The notes under the pieces are model-generated. The model was not told the origin of the DNA. It searched no databases and saw only the letters and a list, made by a program, of their open reading frames with translations. The translations under genes were made by a program, and so were the position numbers. Positions 29,728 to 37,776 of a stretch of 64,000 nucleotides of DNA are shown piece by piece. The stretch is taken from the NCBI RefSeq assembly GCF_046736075.1, contig NZ_CP177163.1, forward strand, positions 1,178,001 to 1,242,000, read 5' to 3'. Source of the stretch: Stenotrophomonas sp046736075. Its GTDB lineage: Bacteria > Pseudomonadota > Gammaproteobacteria > Xanthomonadales > Xanthomonadaceae. The first letter of the stretch is position 1; the number at the start of each line of letters is the position of its first letter.

Positions 29728-30222
29728 ATGCAGGCACAACGCGAGTTCCTTGGCGTCCTCTACCGGGACCACCGCTGCTGGCTGCAGGGCTGGCTGAGCG
29801 GCCGCGTGGGATGCCGCGAAACGGCCGCCGACCTCACCCAGGACACCTTCGCGCGCCTGCTGCAGGATCGCGACCTCGCCGCGCTGCGCGAGCCGCGCGC
29901 GTTCCTCACCACGGTGGCGCGCGGACTGGCCGCCAACTGGTTCCGTCGCCAGTCGCTGGAACGCGCGTGGCTGGAGCACCTCGCCGCGTTGCCCGAGGCG
30001 GTGGTGCCTTCGCTGGAAGACCAGGCGGTGGTACGCGAGGCGCTGCAGCAGATCGATGCGATGCTCGACGGCCTGCCCGCAGCGGTACGCCAGGTGTTCC
30101 TGCTGGCGCAGTTCGAGGGGCTGCGCTACGACGTGATCGCGGTGCGCACCGGGCTGTCGCTGAGCACTGTGAAGCGGCACATGAAACGCGCGCTGGTCGG
30201 CTGCCTTGCGCATGCCCTCTGA
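29728..30222 (+). CDS. fecI: ECF sigma factor, FecI family
   Basis: 164 residues. Sigma region 2 (DLTQDTFARLLQDRDLAAL, REPRAFLTTVARGLAANWFR) and region 4 (LPAAVRQVFLLAQFEGLRYD, TGLSLSTVKRHMKRALVG) are both present; no region 3, as expected for ECF factors. It should direct RNA polymerase to the receptor gene downstream when FecR relays a signal. It overlaps fecR by 11 bp. Confidence 0.93.
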   Translation: MQAQREFLGVLYRDHRCWLQGWLSGRVGCRETAADLTQDTFARLLQDRDLAALREPRAFLTTVARGLAANWFRRQSLERAWLEHLAALPEAVVPSLEDQAVVREALQQIDAMLDGLPAAVRQVFLLAQFEGLRYDVIAVRTGLSLSTVKRHMKRALVGCLAHAL

Positions 30223-31207
30223 GCCTGCCGGCACCGGCACGGCCATCGCCCCGGACATCCTTGGCCAGGCGGCGGAGTGGCTGCTGCGCCTGCATGACGA
30301 CAACAGCGCCGACATGCGCCACGCCTGTGCAGCGTGGTGCGCACAGCATCCCGAACATGCCCGTGCCTGGGAGCGTGCGCAGCGTCTGCAGGCCCTGCTC
30401 GGCCAGGTGCCGGCGGCAGCGGCCCTGCCGGTGCTGGGTCGACCATCCAGCGCGCGGCGGCGCACCGCGATCAAACACCTCGCCGCCTGGCTGGCAGTGG
30501 CACCGGGCGCGTGGCTGGGCTGGCGCCTGCTGCATCCCGGCGCGGACAGCCCGGCGCTGCGTACCGCCATCGGCGAGCGCCGCGATGCACGCCTGCCCGA
30601 TGGCAGCCAGGTCACGCTGGATACCGACACCCGGCTTTCCCTGCACTTCGATGCGCGCCAGCGCGAGCTGGACCTCCACCAGGGCCAGGTGCTGGTGGAG
30701 ACCGCCGCAGACACCCATGCGCCGCCACGCCCGTTCGCCGTGCAGACACCCCAGGGCCGGATCACCGCGCTGGGCACCCGCTTCAACGTGCGCATGGACG
30801 ACGGTCGCACCCACGTGGCGCTGCTGGCCGGCGCCCAGTTGATCCAGCCCGCCGGCGGCGCTGCATGGCAGATGGCGGCCGGGGAACAGGCCTGGTTCGA
30901 TGGACAGGGCAACCACGCCCTCGGCGTGCTGGACGACACCGTCGCCAGCTGGACGACCGGCATGCTGGTCGCCGATGCGATGCCGCTGGCCGCACTGCTG
31001 GCGCGCCTGGACCGCTACCGCCACGGACGCCTGCGCTGCGATCCGGCGATTGCCGCACTGCCGGTGTCCGGCGCCTATCCGCTGGACGACACCGCACGCA
31101 GCCTGGCCATGCTGGAGGCGACCTACCCTGTGCATGTGCGCCGCGCACCGGGCGGCTGGTGGGTGCTGGTGGAACCGCGCGGATCGATCGTCGCGACGGC
31201 GCGATGA
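30212..31207 (+). CDS. fecR: FecR-type anti-sigma / sigma-regulator membrane protein
   Basis: 331 residues from ATG 30212 (TTG at 30206 is an alternative). The N-terminal cytoplasmic sigma-binding part has the usual Trp/His wording (QAAEWLLRLHDDN, WCAQHPEHARAWERAQRLQA). One membrane segment follows near residues 90-110 (HLAAWLAVAPGAWLGWRLL), then the periplasmic FecR domain (TAIGERRDARLPDGSQVTLD, ITALGTRFNVRMDDG) and a C-terminal STN-interacting part. It transmits the receptor's ligand signal to FecI. Confidence 0.92.
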   Translation: MPSEPAGTGTAIAPDILGQAAEWLLRLHDDNSADMRHACAAWCAQHPEHARAWERAQRLQALLGQVPAAAALPVLGRPSSARRRTAIKHLAAWLAVAPGAWLGWRLLHPGADSPALRTAIGERRDARLPDGSQVTLDTDTRLSLHFDARQRELDLHQGQVLVETAADTHAPPRPFAVQTPQGRITALGTRFNVRMDDGRTHVALLAGAQLIQPAGGAAWQMAAGEQAWFDGQGNHALGVLDDTVASWTTGMLVADAMPLAALLARLDRYRHGRLRCDPAIAALPVSGAYPLDDTARSLAMLEATYPVHVRRAPGGWWVLVEPRGSIVATAR

Positions 31208-31265
31208 CACTTTTCGCGCGCTCGCGGGGCAAGGACAGGAACCCTGCATTCCAACCGAATCCACC

Positions 31266-34028
31266 ATGACCCGATCCCCGCGTTTTCTCACCGCCAGCGC
31301 GCTGACCCTGGCCCTGCTTGCCACCCCGTTGTTCGTGGCCGCCGCTCCTGCCGAACCGCAGGCACAACCGGCTGCCCTGCCGCTCGGCCGGGCACTGTCC
31401 AGCTTCGCCGGCCAGCAGGGCGTGGCACTGTCCTTTGATCCGGCGCTCACCGCCGGGCGCAGCGCACCGGCCGTGGCCGACGGGCTGTCGGTGGAGGCCG
31501 GCTTCAATCAGTTGCTGGCCGGCAGCGGTCTGCGTGCGCGCCGCCGCGCCGATGGCAGCTACACCGTGGAACGCGCCGCGGGCAAAGCGCCCATGCCGGC
31601 GTTGCGGGTGGAGGCCAACGCCGCCTCGACCTACCTTCCCTCACAGCTCCCCTACGGCCAGGGCACGCGCCTGGACGAACACGCCCTGCAGGCCCAGGTG
31701 AAAGGCAACGGTGACATCGCCACCGCGCTGCGCAGCAACCCCGCCGTGCAGTTCAGCGACCGCTCGCGCACCACGCGCAACATGGGCGAAATCCGCCCGG
31801 ATGATTTCTCCATCAACGGTGCGCCGTACTACCAGAACCTGTTCCTGCTCGACGGCGCCAGCTTCAACAACGATCTCGACCCGGTGGCCACTGCGGTCGG
31901 CACGACCGAAAACACCAACCACAACTCCGATGTCCCCAGTGCCGCACAGGGCATCGCGGTCGACGTGGACCTGCTGGAATCGCTCACGGTGTACGACGCC
32001 AACGTACCGGCGGCCTACGGCGGCTTCACCGGCGGCGTGGTCGATGCACGCACCCGTGGCGCCCGCGACGCGTTCGGCGGCAAGGTGTGGATGCGGATGG
32101 CGCGCTCGGCCTGGGACCAGATCATCACCAATCCGGCCCAGGACACCACCTACGAGGAATCGGCGACGCTGGCCTACCAGCCCGCCTACGACAAGTACCG
32201 CGTGGGCGCCCGGCTGGAGGGCCGCACGCAGGGCGGGTTGGGCATCATCGGCACCGTGGTGCGCAGCCGCTCGGAGATTCCGCTGCGGGCCTACACCGCC
32301 GGCCGGTCAACCCCCGGCAACGACGTCAACCAGCGCACCCAGACCCGTGAGAACACCGCCGCCACGGTTGCCCTGGACTGGAGCAGCGACACCCTGGACC
32401 TGCGCCTGGGGCTGGGCTACGCGCCCACCGACGACCGCTACTTCATCGCCAACACCAAAAACTCCTGGTTCGACCTGAAATCCGGCGGTCCCACGGCCAA
32501 CCTGAGCGCGGTCTGGCGGCACGGTGCCTGGACACTGTCGCAGCGGCTGAGCTACAGCGACCTGGAGTCGTCGCGGCGCAGCGAGGAGACCACCATGCGC
32601 CATTGGCGCCCTTCCCAGGCGTTCGACTGGGGCGTGGCCGCGGTGAGCAGCGAGGGCAGCTGGGGCAGCGTGGACCAGCACGACCGCAAGCTCGGCTACA
32701 CCCTGTCCGTCGCCCATGACACCGTGACCGTGGGCCGCACCGCGCACGACGTCCAGGGCGGGCTGAGCGTGCAGCGCCGCGACGCCAACTACAAGCGCCT
32801 CAACGACCAGTACGTGTACCAGAGCGCGGTGGCCACACGCAGCTGCACGCTCAGCGACGGGCGCGTGGACAGCGTGAGCTGCTCGCTGTCGCCGCTGCTC
32901 GATGGCAGCGGCAACGGGCAGTACCTGAGCATGCTGCAGCTCTTCCACGCCGGCGAATTTTCGGTGAGTGGCGAGGAATACGCGGCCTGGCTGCAGGACG
33001 ATATCCGCATCGGCAACTGGAGCGTGCGGCCGGGCCTGCGCCTGGACCGCGACAACGTGTTCAACCAGACCAACCTGTCGCCGCGTCTGGCGGTGAGCTG
33101 GGATGTGTTCGGTGATGAGGACACCCGCATCAACGCCGGCGTGAACCGCTATTACGGCCGCAGCTTCTTCGCCTACCTGCTGCGCGATGGGCGCGAGCGC
33201 CTGCGCGAGAGCAAGACCCGGCGCAGCGCCAGCACCGCCTGGGAGGATGTGGCGGGGACCTGGAACGTGGCCACCAACCGCCTGCGCGATCTCGATTCGC
33301 CCTATGCCGACGAATGGTCGCTGGGCCTGGACCAGCGCGTGGCCGGGCTGCGCATCAGCGCGAAATATGTCGACCGCCGCAGCCGGCGCGACGTGCTCCG
33401 CCGCCGGATCGGTGAGCCGCTGGATGCCACGCTCTACAACCGCAACACCTTCGAATACACCAACGACGGCCGCAGCGATGCCGGCATCGCCACCCTCACC
33501 GTCGCCTCGCGGGAACCGTGGACGTTCCTCGGCACGCGCAACAGCTGGCAGCTGGCGGCCGACCACACCGACGTCAAGCGCAACTACAACAGTTACGAAG
33601 ACACGCTGCTGATGGATGAGCTGGTGCGCTACGAAGGCAAGCTGATGTACCGCCACCAGCTGCCGGCCACCGACTACCTGCGTCCGTGGAGCGCACGGCT
33701 GGGCACGCGCACCGAGGTGCCCGCGCTCGGGCTGACCTGGAACAACAGTTTCAGCTACCGCGCCGGCTACCAGGGCATCGCCACCGGACGCCCCGAGACC
33801 ATCGACGGTGTGTCGGTGCCCAACCTGACGCGGCAGCAGTTCTCCGGCACCTGGACCTGGGATGCGTCGATCGAATACCGCCATGCGCTGCCGCGTGACC
33901 AGGAGGCGTACGTGCGGGTGGAGGCGCAGAACGTGCTCAACCGCAGCAACCTGACCAGCGGCGTCGCCGGCACCGCGTTCTACGAGCCCGGACGCAGCTT
34001 CTGGCTGGAACTGGGCTACACGTTCTGA
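31266..34028 (+). CDS. FecA-like TonB-dependent receptor with STN signalling domain
   Basis: 920 residues. Signal peptide (MTRSPRFLTASALTLALLAT), an STN domain at ~residues 38-110 (LGRALSSFAGQQGVALSFDP, FNQLLAGSGLRARR), plug, and a large barrel ending FWLELGYTF. The STN domain and the fecI-fecR genes immediately before it make this a transducer receptor: ligand uptake switches on its own transcription. The ligand is not deducible; the Fur box argues for an iron-related compound. The plug differs from the other two receptors here. Start ATG is 58 bp after fecR. Confidence 0.93.
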   Translation: MTRSPRFLTASALTLALLATPLFVAAAPAEPQAQPAALPLGRALSSFAGQQGVALSFDPALTAGRSAPAVADGLSVEAGFNQLLAGSGLRARRRADGSYTVERAAGKAPMPALRVEANAASTYLPSQLPYGQGTRLDEHALQAQVKGNGDIATALRSNPAVQFSDRSRTTRNMGEIRPDDFSINGAPYYQNLFLLDGASFNNDLDPVATAVGTTENTNHNSDVPSAAQGIAVDVDLLESLTVYDANVPAAYGGFTGGVVDARTRGARDAFGGKVWMRMARSAWDQIITNPAQDTTYEESATLAYQPAYDKYRVGARLEGRTQGGLGIIGTVVRSRSEIPLRAYTAGRSTPGNDVNQRTQTRENTAATVALDWSSDTLDLRLGLGYAPTDDRYFIANTKNSWFDLKSGGPTANLSAVWRHGAWTLSQRLSYSDLESSRRSEETTMRHWRPSQAFDWGVAAVSSEGSWGSVDQHDRKLGYTLSVAHDTVTVGRTAHDVQGGLSVQRRDANYKRLNDQYVYQSAVATRSCTLSDGRVDSVSCSLSPLLDGSGNGQYLSMLQLFHAGEFSVSGEEYAAWLQDDIRIGNWSVRPGLRLDRDNVFNQTNLSPRLAVSWDVFGDEDTRINAGVNRYYGRSFFAYLLRDGRERLRESKTRRSASTAWEDVAGTWNVATNRLRDLDSPYADEWSLGLDQRVAGLRISAKYVDRRSRRDVLRRRIGEPLDATLYNRNTFEYTNDGRSDAGIATLTVASREPWTFLGTRNSWQLAADHTDVKRNYNSYEDTLLMDELVRYEGKLMYRHQLPATDYLRPWSARLGTRTEVPALGLTWNNSFSYRAGYQGIATGRPETIDGVSVPNLTRQQFSGTWTWDASIEYRHALPRDQEAYVRVEAQNVLNRSNLTSGVAGTAFYEPGRSFWLELGYTF

Positions 34029-35167
34029 GCCCGGCCCGGCGCCTGCTGCTCGCCACGCTGCTGGGCGGGGCGCTGCTGGGCGGCAGCCGCGCCGCGCCGG
34101 TCGCGTTGCCGGCGGTGGATGCCGACTGCCGTCGGCAGCTCGCCACCGCCGGCACGCTGCCAACCCCGGCGTGCCTGCGCCAGGCGTATGCCCAGCCACG
34201 CACGCATTGGCCGGCGCCACAGGTGGATGCGGGCGTGGCCTGGCAGGAACTGGGCCCACTGCCCGCCATCGTGGCGCCGGCGGACAACCCCTCCACGCCG
34301 GCCAAGGTGGCCTTGGGCCGGCGGCTGTTCGACGACCCCCGGTTGTCGCGCTCGGGGCAGATCGCGTGTGCCAGTTGCCACGAGCGCGACCTCGCCTTCG
34401 CCGATGGCCGCCGCGTGTCGTTCGGGCACGACCGCCAACCCGGCCGCCGCAACGCGCCCAGCGTGGCGATGAGCGGCCATCTGCAGCCCCTGTTCTGGGA
34501 CGGCCGCGCAGCCACGCTGGAGGACCAGGCGCTGCTGCCGATTGCCGATCCGAAGGAAATGGCCTTCAGCGCCGACGCGGCCACCGCCCGGCTGCGTGCC
34601 GAGCCCGGCTACCGCCGTGCGTTCGCCGCCGTGTTCGGCGACGACCGCATCGACACCCGCCAGCTCGCCCAGGCCATCGCCGCGTTCGAGCGCAGCCTGG
34701 CGCCAGCGCCCTCACGCTTCGACCGGTTCGTCTCCGGTCGCCACGACCAGCTCGACGATCAGCAACTGCAGGGCCTGCATCTGTTCCGCACGCGCGCCCG
34801 CTGCATGAACTGCCACAGCGGACCGGCGCTGACCGACAACGGGTTCCACAATCTCGGCCTGCATTTCCACGGCGGCCGGCGCCAGGACCTGGGCCGCTAC
34901 GAGGTCACCGGCGATCCGGCCGACAGCGGCCGCTTCCGCACCCCTTCCCTGCGTGGCGCGGCGCGCACGGCGCCCTACATGCACAACGGGGCCATCGCCC
35001 GGCTGGACGCCGTGCTGCTGTTCTACAACGTCGGCGGCGGCAGACCACGACCGCGGCCCGGCAGCGACGCCCACGGCCCGTTCCCTGCACCGGACCCGCA
35101 GCTGCAGCCGCTGCAGCTGCGACGCGACGAGCTGCAGGCGATCCAGGCCTTCCTGCAGACGCTCTGA
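34025..35167 (+). CDS. MauG/CcpA-like di-haem cytochrome c peroxidase
   Basis: About 380 residues with two CxxCH haem sites: CASCH near residue 115 and CMNCH near 260, plus the block PYMHNGAIARLDAVLLFYNV and PALTDNGFHNLGLHF typical of MauG-like enzymes. A Sec signal (ARRLLLATLLGGALLGGSRA) is evident but its frame has no ATG or GTG before it; CTG at 34025 (overlapping the receptor TGA as CTGA) is the likeliest start, TTG at 34106 would lose the signal. The enzyme is periplasmic. Placement behind fecI-fecR-receptor suggests processing of, or electron transfer to, whatever the receptor imports. Confidence 0.85.
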   Translation: MSPARRLLLATLLGGALLGGSRAAPVALPAVDADCRRQLATAGTLPTPACLRQAYAQPRTHWPAPQVDAGVAWQELGPLPAIVAPADNPSTPAKVALGRRLFDDPRLSRSGQIACASCHERDLAFADGRRVSFGHDRQPGRRNAPSVAMSGHLQPLFWDGRAATLEDQALLPIADPKEMAFSADAATARLRAEPGYRRAFAAVFGDDRIDTRQLAQAIAAFERSLAPAPSRFDRFVSGRHDQLDDQQLQGLHLFRTRARCMNCHSGPALTDNGFHNLGLHFHGGRRQDLGRYEVTGDPADSGRFRTPSLRGAARTAPYMHNGAIARLDAVLLFYNVGGGRPRPRPGSDAHGPFPAPDPQLQPLQLRRDELQAIQAFLQTL

Positions 35168-35233
35168 CGCGGCGATCACATCCGCTTTCGGCCCCAGCGT
35201 CGAAGCTGCACGCTGGTATCGCGGAGTACGCAC

Positions 35234-35941
35234 ATGCATTACGAGCTGTATTACTGGACCGGCATCCAGGGCCGTGGCGAGTTCATCCGGCTGGCGCTGG
35301 AAGATGCGGGCGCCGCCTATACCGACATGGCCCGCGTGCACGGCGATGCGGTGATGCAGCCGTTCCTGGACGGCAAGGTGGATGGACTGCAGCCGTTCGC
35401 GCCGCCGTTCGTACGCACCGGCAAGCAGGTGGTGGCGCAGGTGGCGGCGATTCTCGACCTGCTTGCGCCCGAACTCGGCCTGGTCCCCGATGCGGCCTCG
35501 CGCCGCCAGCAGGCGCTGCAGCTGCAGGCGACCATCGCCGACCTGGTGGCCGAAGTACACGACACCCATCACCCGATCGCCGCGTCGCAGTACTACGAAG
35601 ACCAGACGCGCGAAGCCAAGGCCCGCGCTGCCGCGATGCGGGCCGAACGCCTGCCCAAATTCCTGGGCTACTTCGAGAACGTGCTCAAACACAACGGCGG
35701 CCGGCATCCGCTGCGCGAGCACTCCTACGTGGATCTATCGCTGTTCCAGCTGCTGGCCGGCCTGGAGTACATGTTCCCGCGCCGCATGCAGACGCTGTGG
35801 CCGTCGCTGCCGCTGCTGCGCGCCCTGCAGGAGCGGGTGGAACGGCGCCCGAACATCGCGGCCTATCTCGCCTCCGGGCGCCGCCTGGCGTTCAACACCA
35901 ACGGCATCTTCCGCCACTACCCCGAACTGGATGGCGACTGA
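35234..35941 (+). CDS. Glutathione S-transferase
   Basis: 235 residues. N-terminal thioredoxin-like domain (MHYELYYWTGIQGRGEFIRL, active-site Tyr in the YYW segment; LQPFAPPFVRTGKQVVAQVA around the cis-Pro loop) and an all-helical C-terminal domain (YVDLSLFQLLAGLEYMFPRR). It conjugates glutathione to electrophiles in the cytoplasm. Its stop is 4 bp from a REP shared with the convergent permease. Confidence 0.9.
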   Translation: MHYELYYWTGIQGRGEFIRLALEDAGAAYTDMARVHGDAVMQPFLDGKVDGLQPFAPPFVRTGKQVVAQVAAILDLLAPELGLVPDAASRRQQALQLQATIADLVAEVHDTHHPIAASQYYEDQTREAKARAAAMRAERLPKFLGYFENVLKHNGGRHPLREHSYVDLSLFQLLAGLEYMFPRRMQTLWPSLPLLRALQERVERRPNIAAYLASGRRLAFNTNGIFRHYPELDGD

Positions 35942-35945
35942 AAGG

Positions 35946-35970
35946 GTAGGTCACGACCGTTGGTCGTGAC
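35946..35970 (+). repeat. GTAG-headed REP overlapping the permease C-terminus
   Basis: GTAG followed by GTCACGACC-GTT-GGTCGTGAC, a 9-bp perfect stem. It begins 4 bp after the GST stop and its bases encode the last residues and stop codon of the convergent permease. Confidence 0.85.
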
Positions 35971-37555
35971 CCCCCGGATCCTTCTGCAGCGACAACAGCG
36001 CCAGCAGGCCCGCCAACGCCACATACGCCCCGGCGAACTGCCAGCTGATGATCTTCGGCAGCCCTTCCAGATGCCACGGCAGGTAGATGCCGCCGCGCGG
36101 GTCCACCGAGTGGATCAGGCCGAACAGGGTCAGCGCCGCCGCGACCAGCAGGAACGCCGAGGCGCGCAGCAGTCTGCCGTCGATCATCGCCACCACGGCG
36201 GCGATCCACAGCATCGAGGTGATGATGAAGCCGTTGCCCAGGGTGAAGATCACCGCCAGCTCGGGCAGGCCATGCCCGTCCAGCGTGGAGGTCATCGCCG
36301 CCAGCTGTTCCGGCGCGATCCAGCCCGGTGCCTTGATCGCCAGCAGGTAGGCCACCGACGGCAGGAAGCCCAGCACCATCGCCCCGGCGTGTTCGCGTGG
36401 CGTGGCCTGGAAGGCCTGGGTGGTGATGTCGATGGCCACGTAGACGATGATCGGCGCCAGCACCGCCAGCGGCAGCCACTGCACCAGTCCGGAGATCACC
36501 CCGAGCATGCCGCCGACGCCCACAAACAGACCGGTCAGCAGCGTGTAGCCGCTGCGCGCGCCCATGTGCTTGTAGGCCGGCTGACCGATGTACGGCGTGG
36601 TCTGCGCCACGCCGCCGCAGAAGCCGGCGACCAGCGTGGCCACCGCTTCCACCAGCAGGATGTCGCGGGTGCGGTAGTCGTCGCCCGCCGCACGCGCGCT
36701 TTCGGAGACGTTGATGCCACCGACCACCATCAGCAGGCCGAACGGCAGCAGCAGCGGCAGGTAGGTCATCGCCGTGGGCAGGCCATCGATGAAGCCCAGC
36801 GTGGGCCACGGCAGCACGATCTGCGGCGGGGTCCACGCGGGCACATGGAAGCCCGGCGCGCCCAGCCCGGCCAGGCCGAGGCCGTAGTAGAGGATCGTGC
36901 CGAACACGAAGGCCACCAGCACGCCCGGTGCACGGATCGGCAGGCGGCGCTTGGCGATCAGCACGTACAGCAGCAGACCGAGGGTGACGAAACCGACGAT
37001 CGGCGAACGCAGGGTTTCCAGCAGCGGCAGGAAGCCCATCAGCACGATCGCGATGCCGGCGATCGAGCCCAGCAGCGACGCCCGCGGCAGCGCGCGGGTG
37101 ACCGCTTCGCCGAAGAACGACAGGATCACCTTGAGCACGCCCATGATCACCAGCGAGGCCATGCCCAATTGCCAGGTGGCGATCGCCGCGTCGTGCGGCG
37201 CCAGGCCCTGCGCCTTGAACGCCAGGAACGCCGGACCGAGCACCAGCAGCGCCATGCCGATGCTGGTCGGCGCATCCAGGCCCAGCGGCATCGCGGTGAC
37301 GTCATCGCGCCCGGTGCGCGCCGCCAGGCGCCGCGCCATCCAGGTGTACAGCACGTTGCCGACCAGCACGCCGAAGGCGGTCCCCGGGAACATGCGGCCG
37401 AACACCACGTCGGCCGGGAACTGGAAGATGCCGACCAGCGCCATCGCGATGAAGCCCAGGATCGACAGATTGTCGACCACCAGACCGAAGAAGCCATTGA
37501 AGTCGCCGGCGACGAACCAGCGAGGCCCGGAGCGGACCGGAGCGGAAGCGGGCAT
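35951..37555 (-). CDS. NCS2-like (xanthine/uracil/adenine family) permease
   Basis: 534 residues with about 12-14 hydrophobic segments. Family-like blocks are DVTAMPLGLDAPTSIGMALL, GGINVSESARAAGDDYRTRD and GFCGGVAQTTPYIGQPAYKH; they place it with nucleobase-transporter-like proteins, near but not inside AzgA. Substrate unknown. The C-terminal residues HDQRS are encoded by a REP, so the original C-terminus may have differed. Start MPASAPVRSGPRWF was accepted; the 221-bp upstream gap holds two REPs. Confidence 0.8.
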   Translation of the reverse strand: MPASAPVRSGPRWFVAGDFNGFFGLVVDNLSILGFIAMALVGIFQFPADVVFGRMFPGTAFGVLVGNVLYTWMARRLAARTGRDDVTAMPLGLDAPTSIGMALLVLGPAFLAFKAQGLAPHDAAIATWQLGMASLVIMGVLKVILSFFGEAVTRALPRASLLGSIAGIAIVLMGFLPLLETLRSPIVGFVTLGLLLYVLIAKRRLPIRAPGVLVAFVFGTILYYGLGLAGLGAPGFHVPAWTPPQIVLPWPTLGFIDGLPTAMTYLPLLLPFGLLMVVGGINVSESARAAGDDYRTRDILLVEAVATLVAGFCGGVAQTTPYIGQPAYKHMGARSGYTLLTGLFVGVGGMLGVISGLVQWLPLAVLAPIIVYVAIDITTQAFQATPREHAGAMVLGFLPSVAYLLAIKAPGWIAPEQLAAMTSTLDGHGLPELAVIFTLGNGFIITSMLWIAAVVAMIDGRLLRASAFLLVAAALTLFGLIHSVDPRGGIYLPWHLEGLPKIISWQFAGAYVALAGLLALLSLQKDPGGHDQRS

Positions 37556-37680
37556 GTGGGGGCCTGCAGGTGGGGGGTAGCCGATGGTAGGGCTACGCGC
37601 CTCCCGTTAACAGGTGCATGGGTGGAACGCCGGGGTGTACGCGTGATCCAGGCGGCGATGGCATCCGTCCGACGGTATCG

Positions 37681-37752
37681 GGAGCCGGCCAGCGGCCGGC
37701 ATTACCTGGGTGCGTCCGACGGTATGTGGAGCCGGCCAGCGGCCGGCACTAC
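37681..37752. repeat. Two REPs between poxB and the permease
   Basis: Two inverted copies ending in ATTAC and ACTAC (37681-37706 and 37728-37752), core GCCGGCCAGCGGCCGGC, 47 bp apart, with a repeated GTCCGACGGTAT spacer before each. The second ends 24 bp from the poxB stop. Confidence 0.88.
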
Positions 37753-37776
37753 CAACGGTGGTGACGCCCGCCCGCC

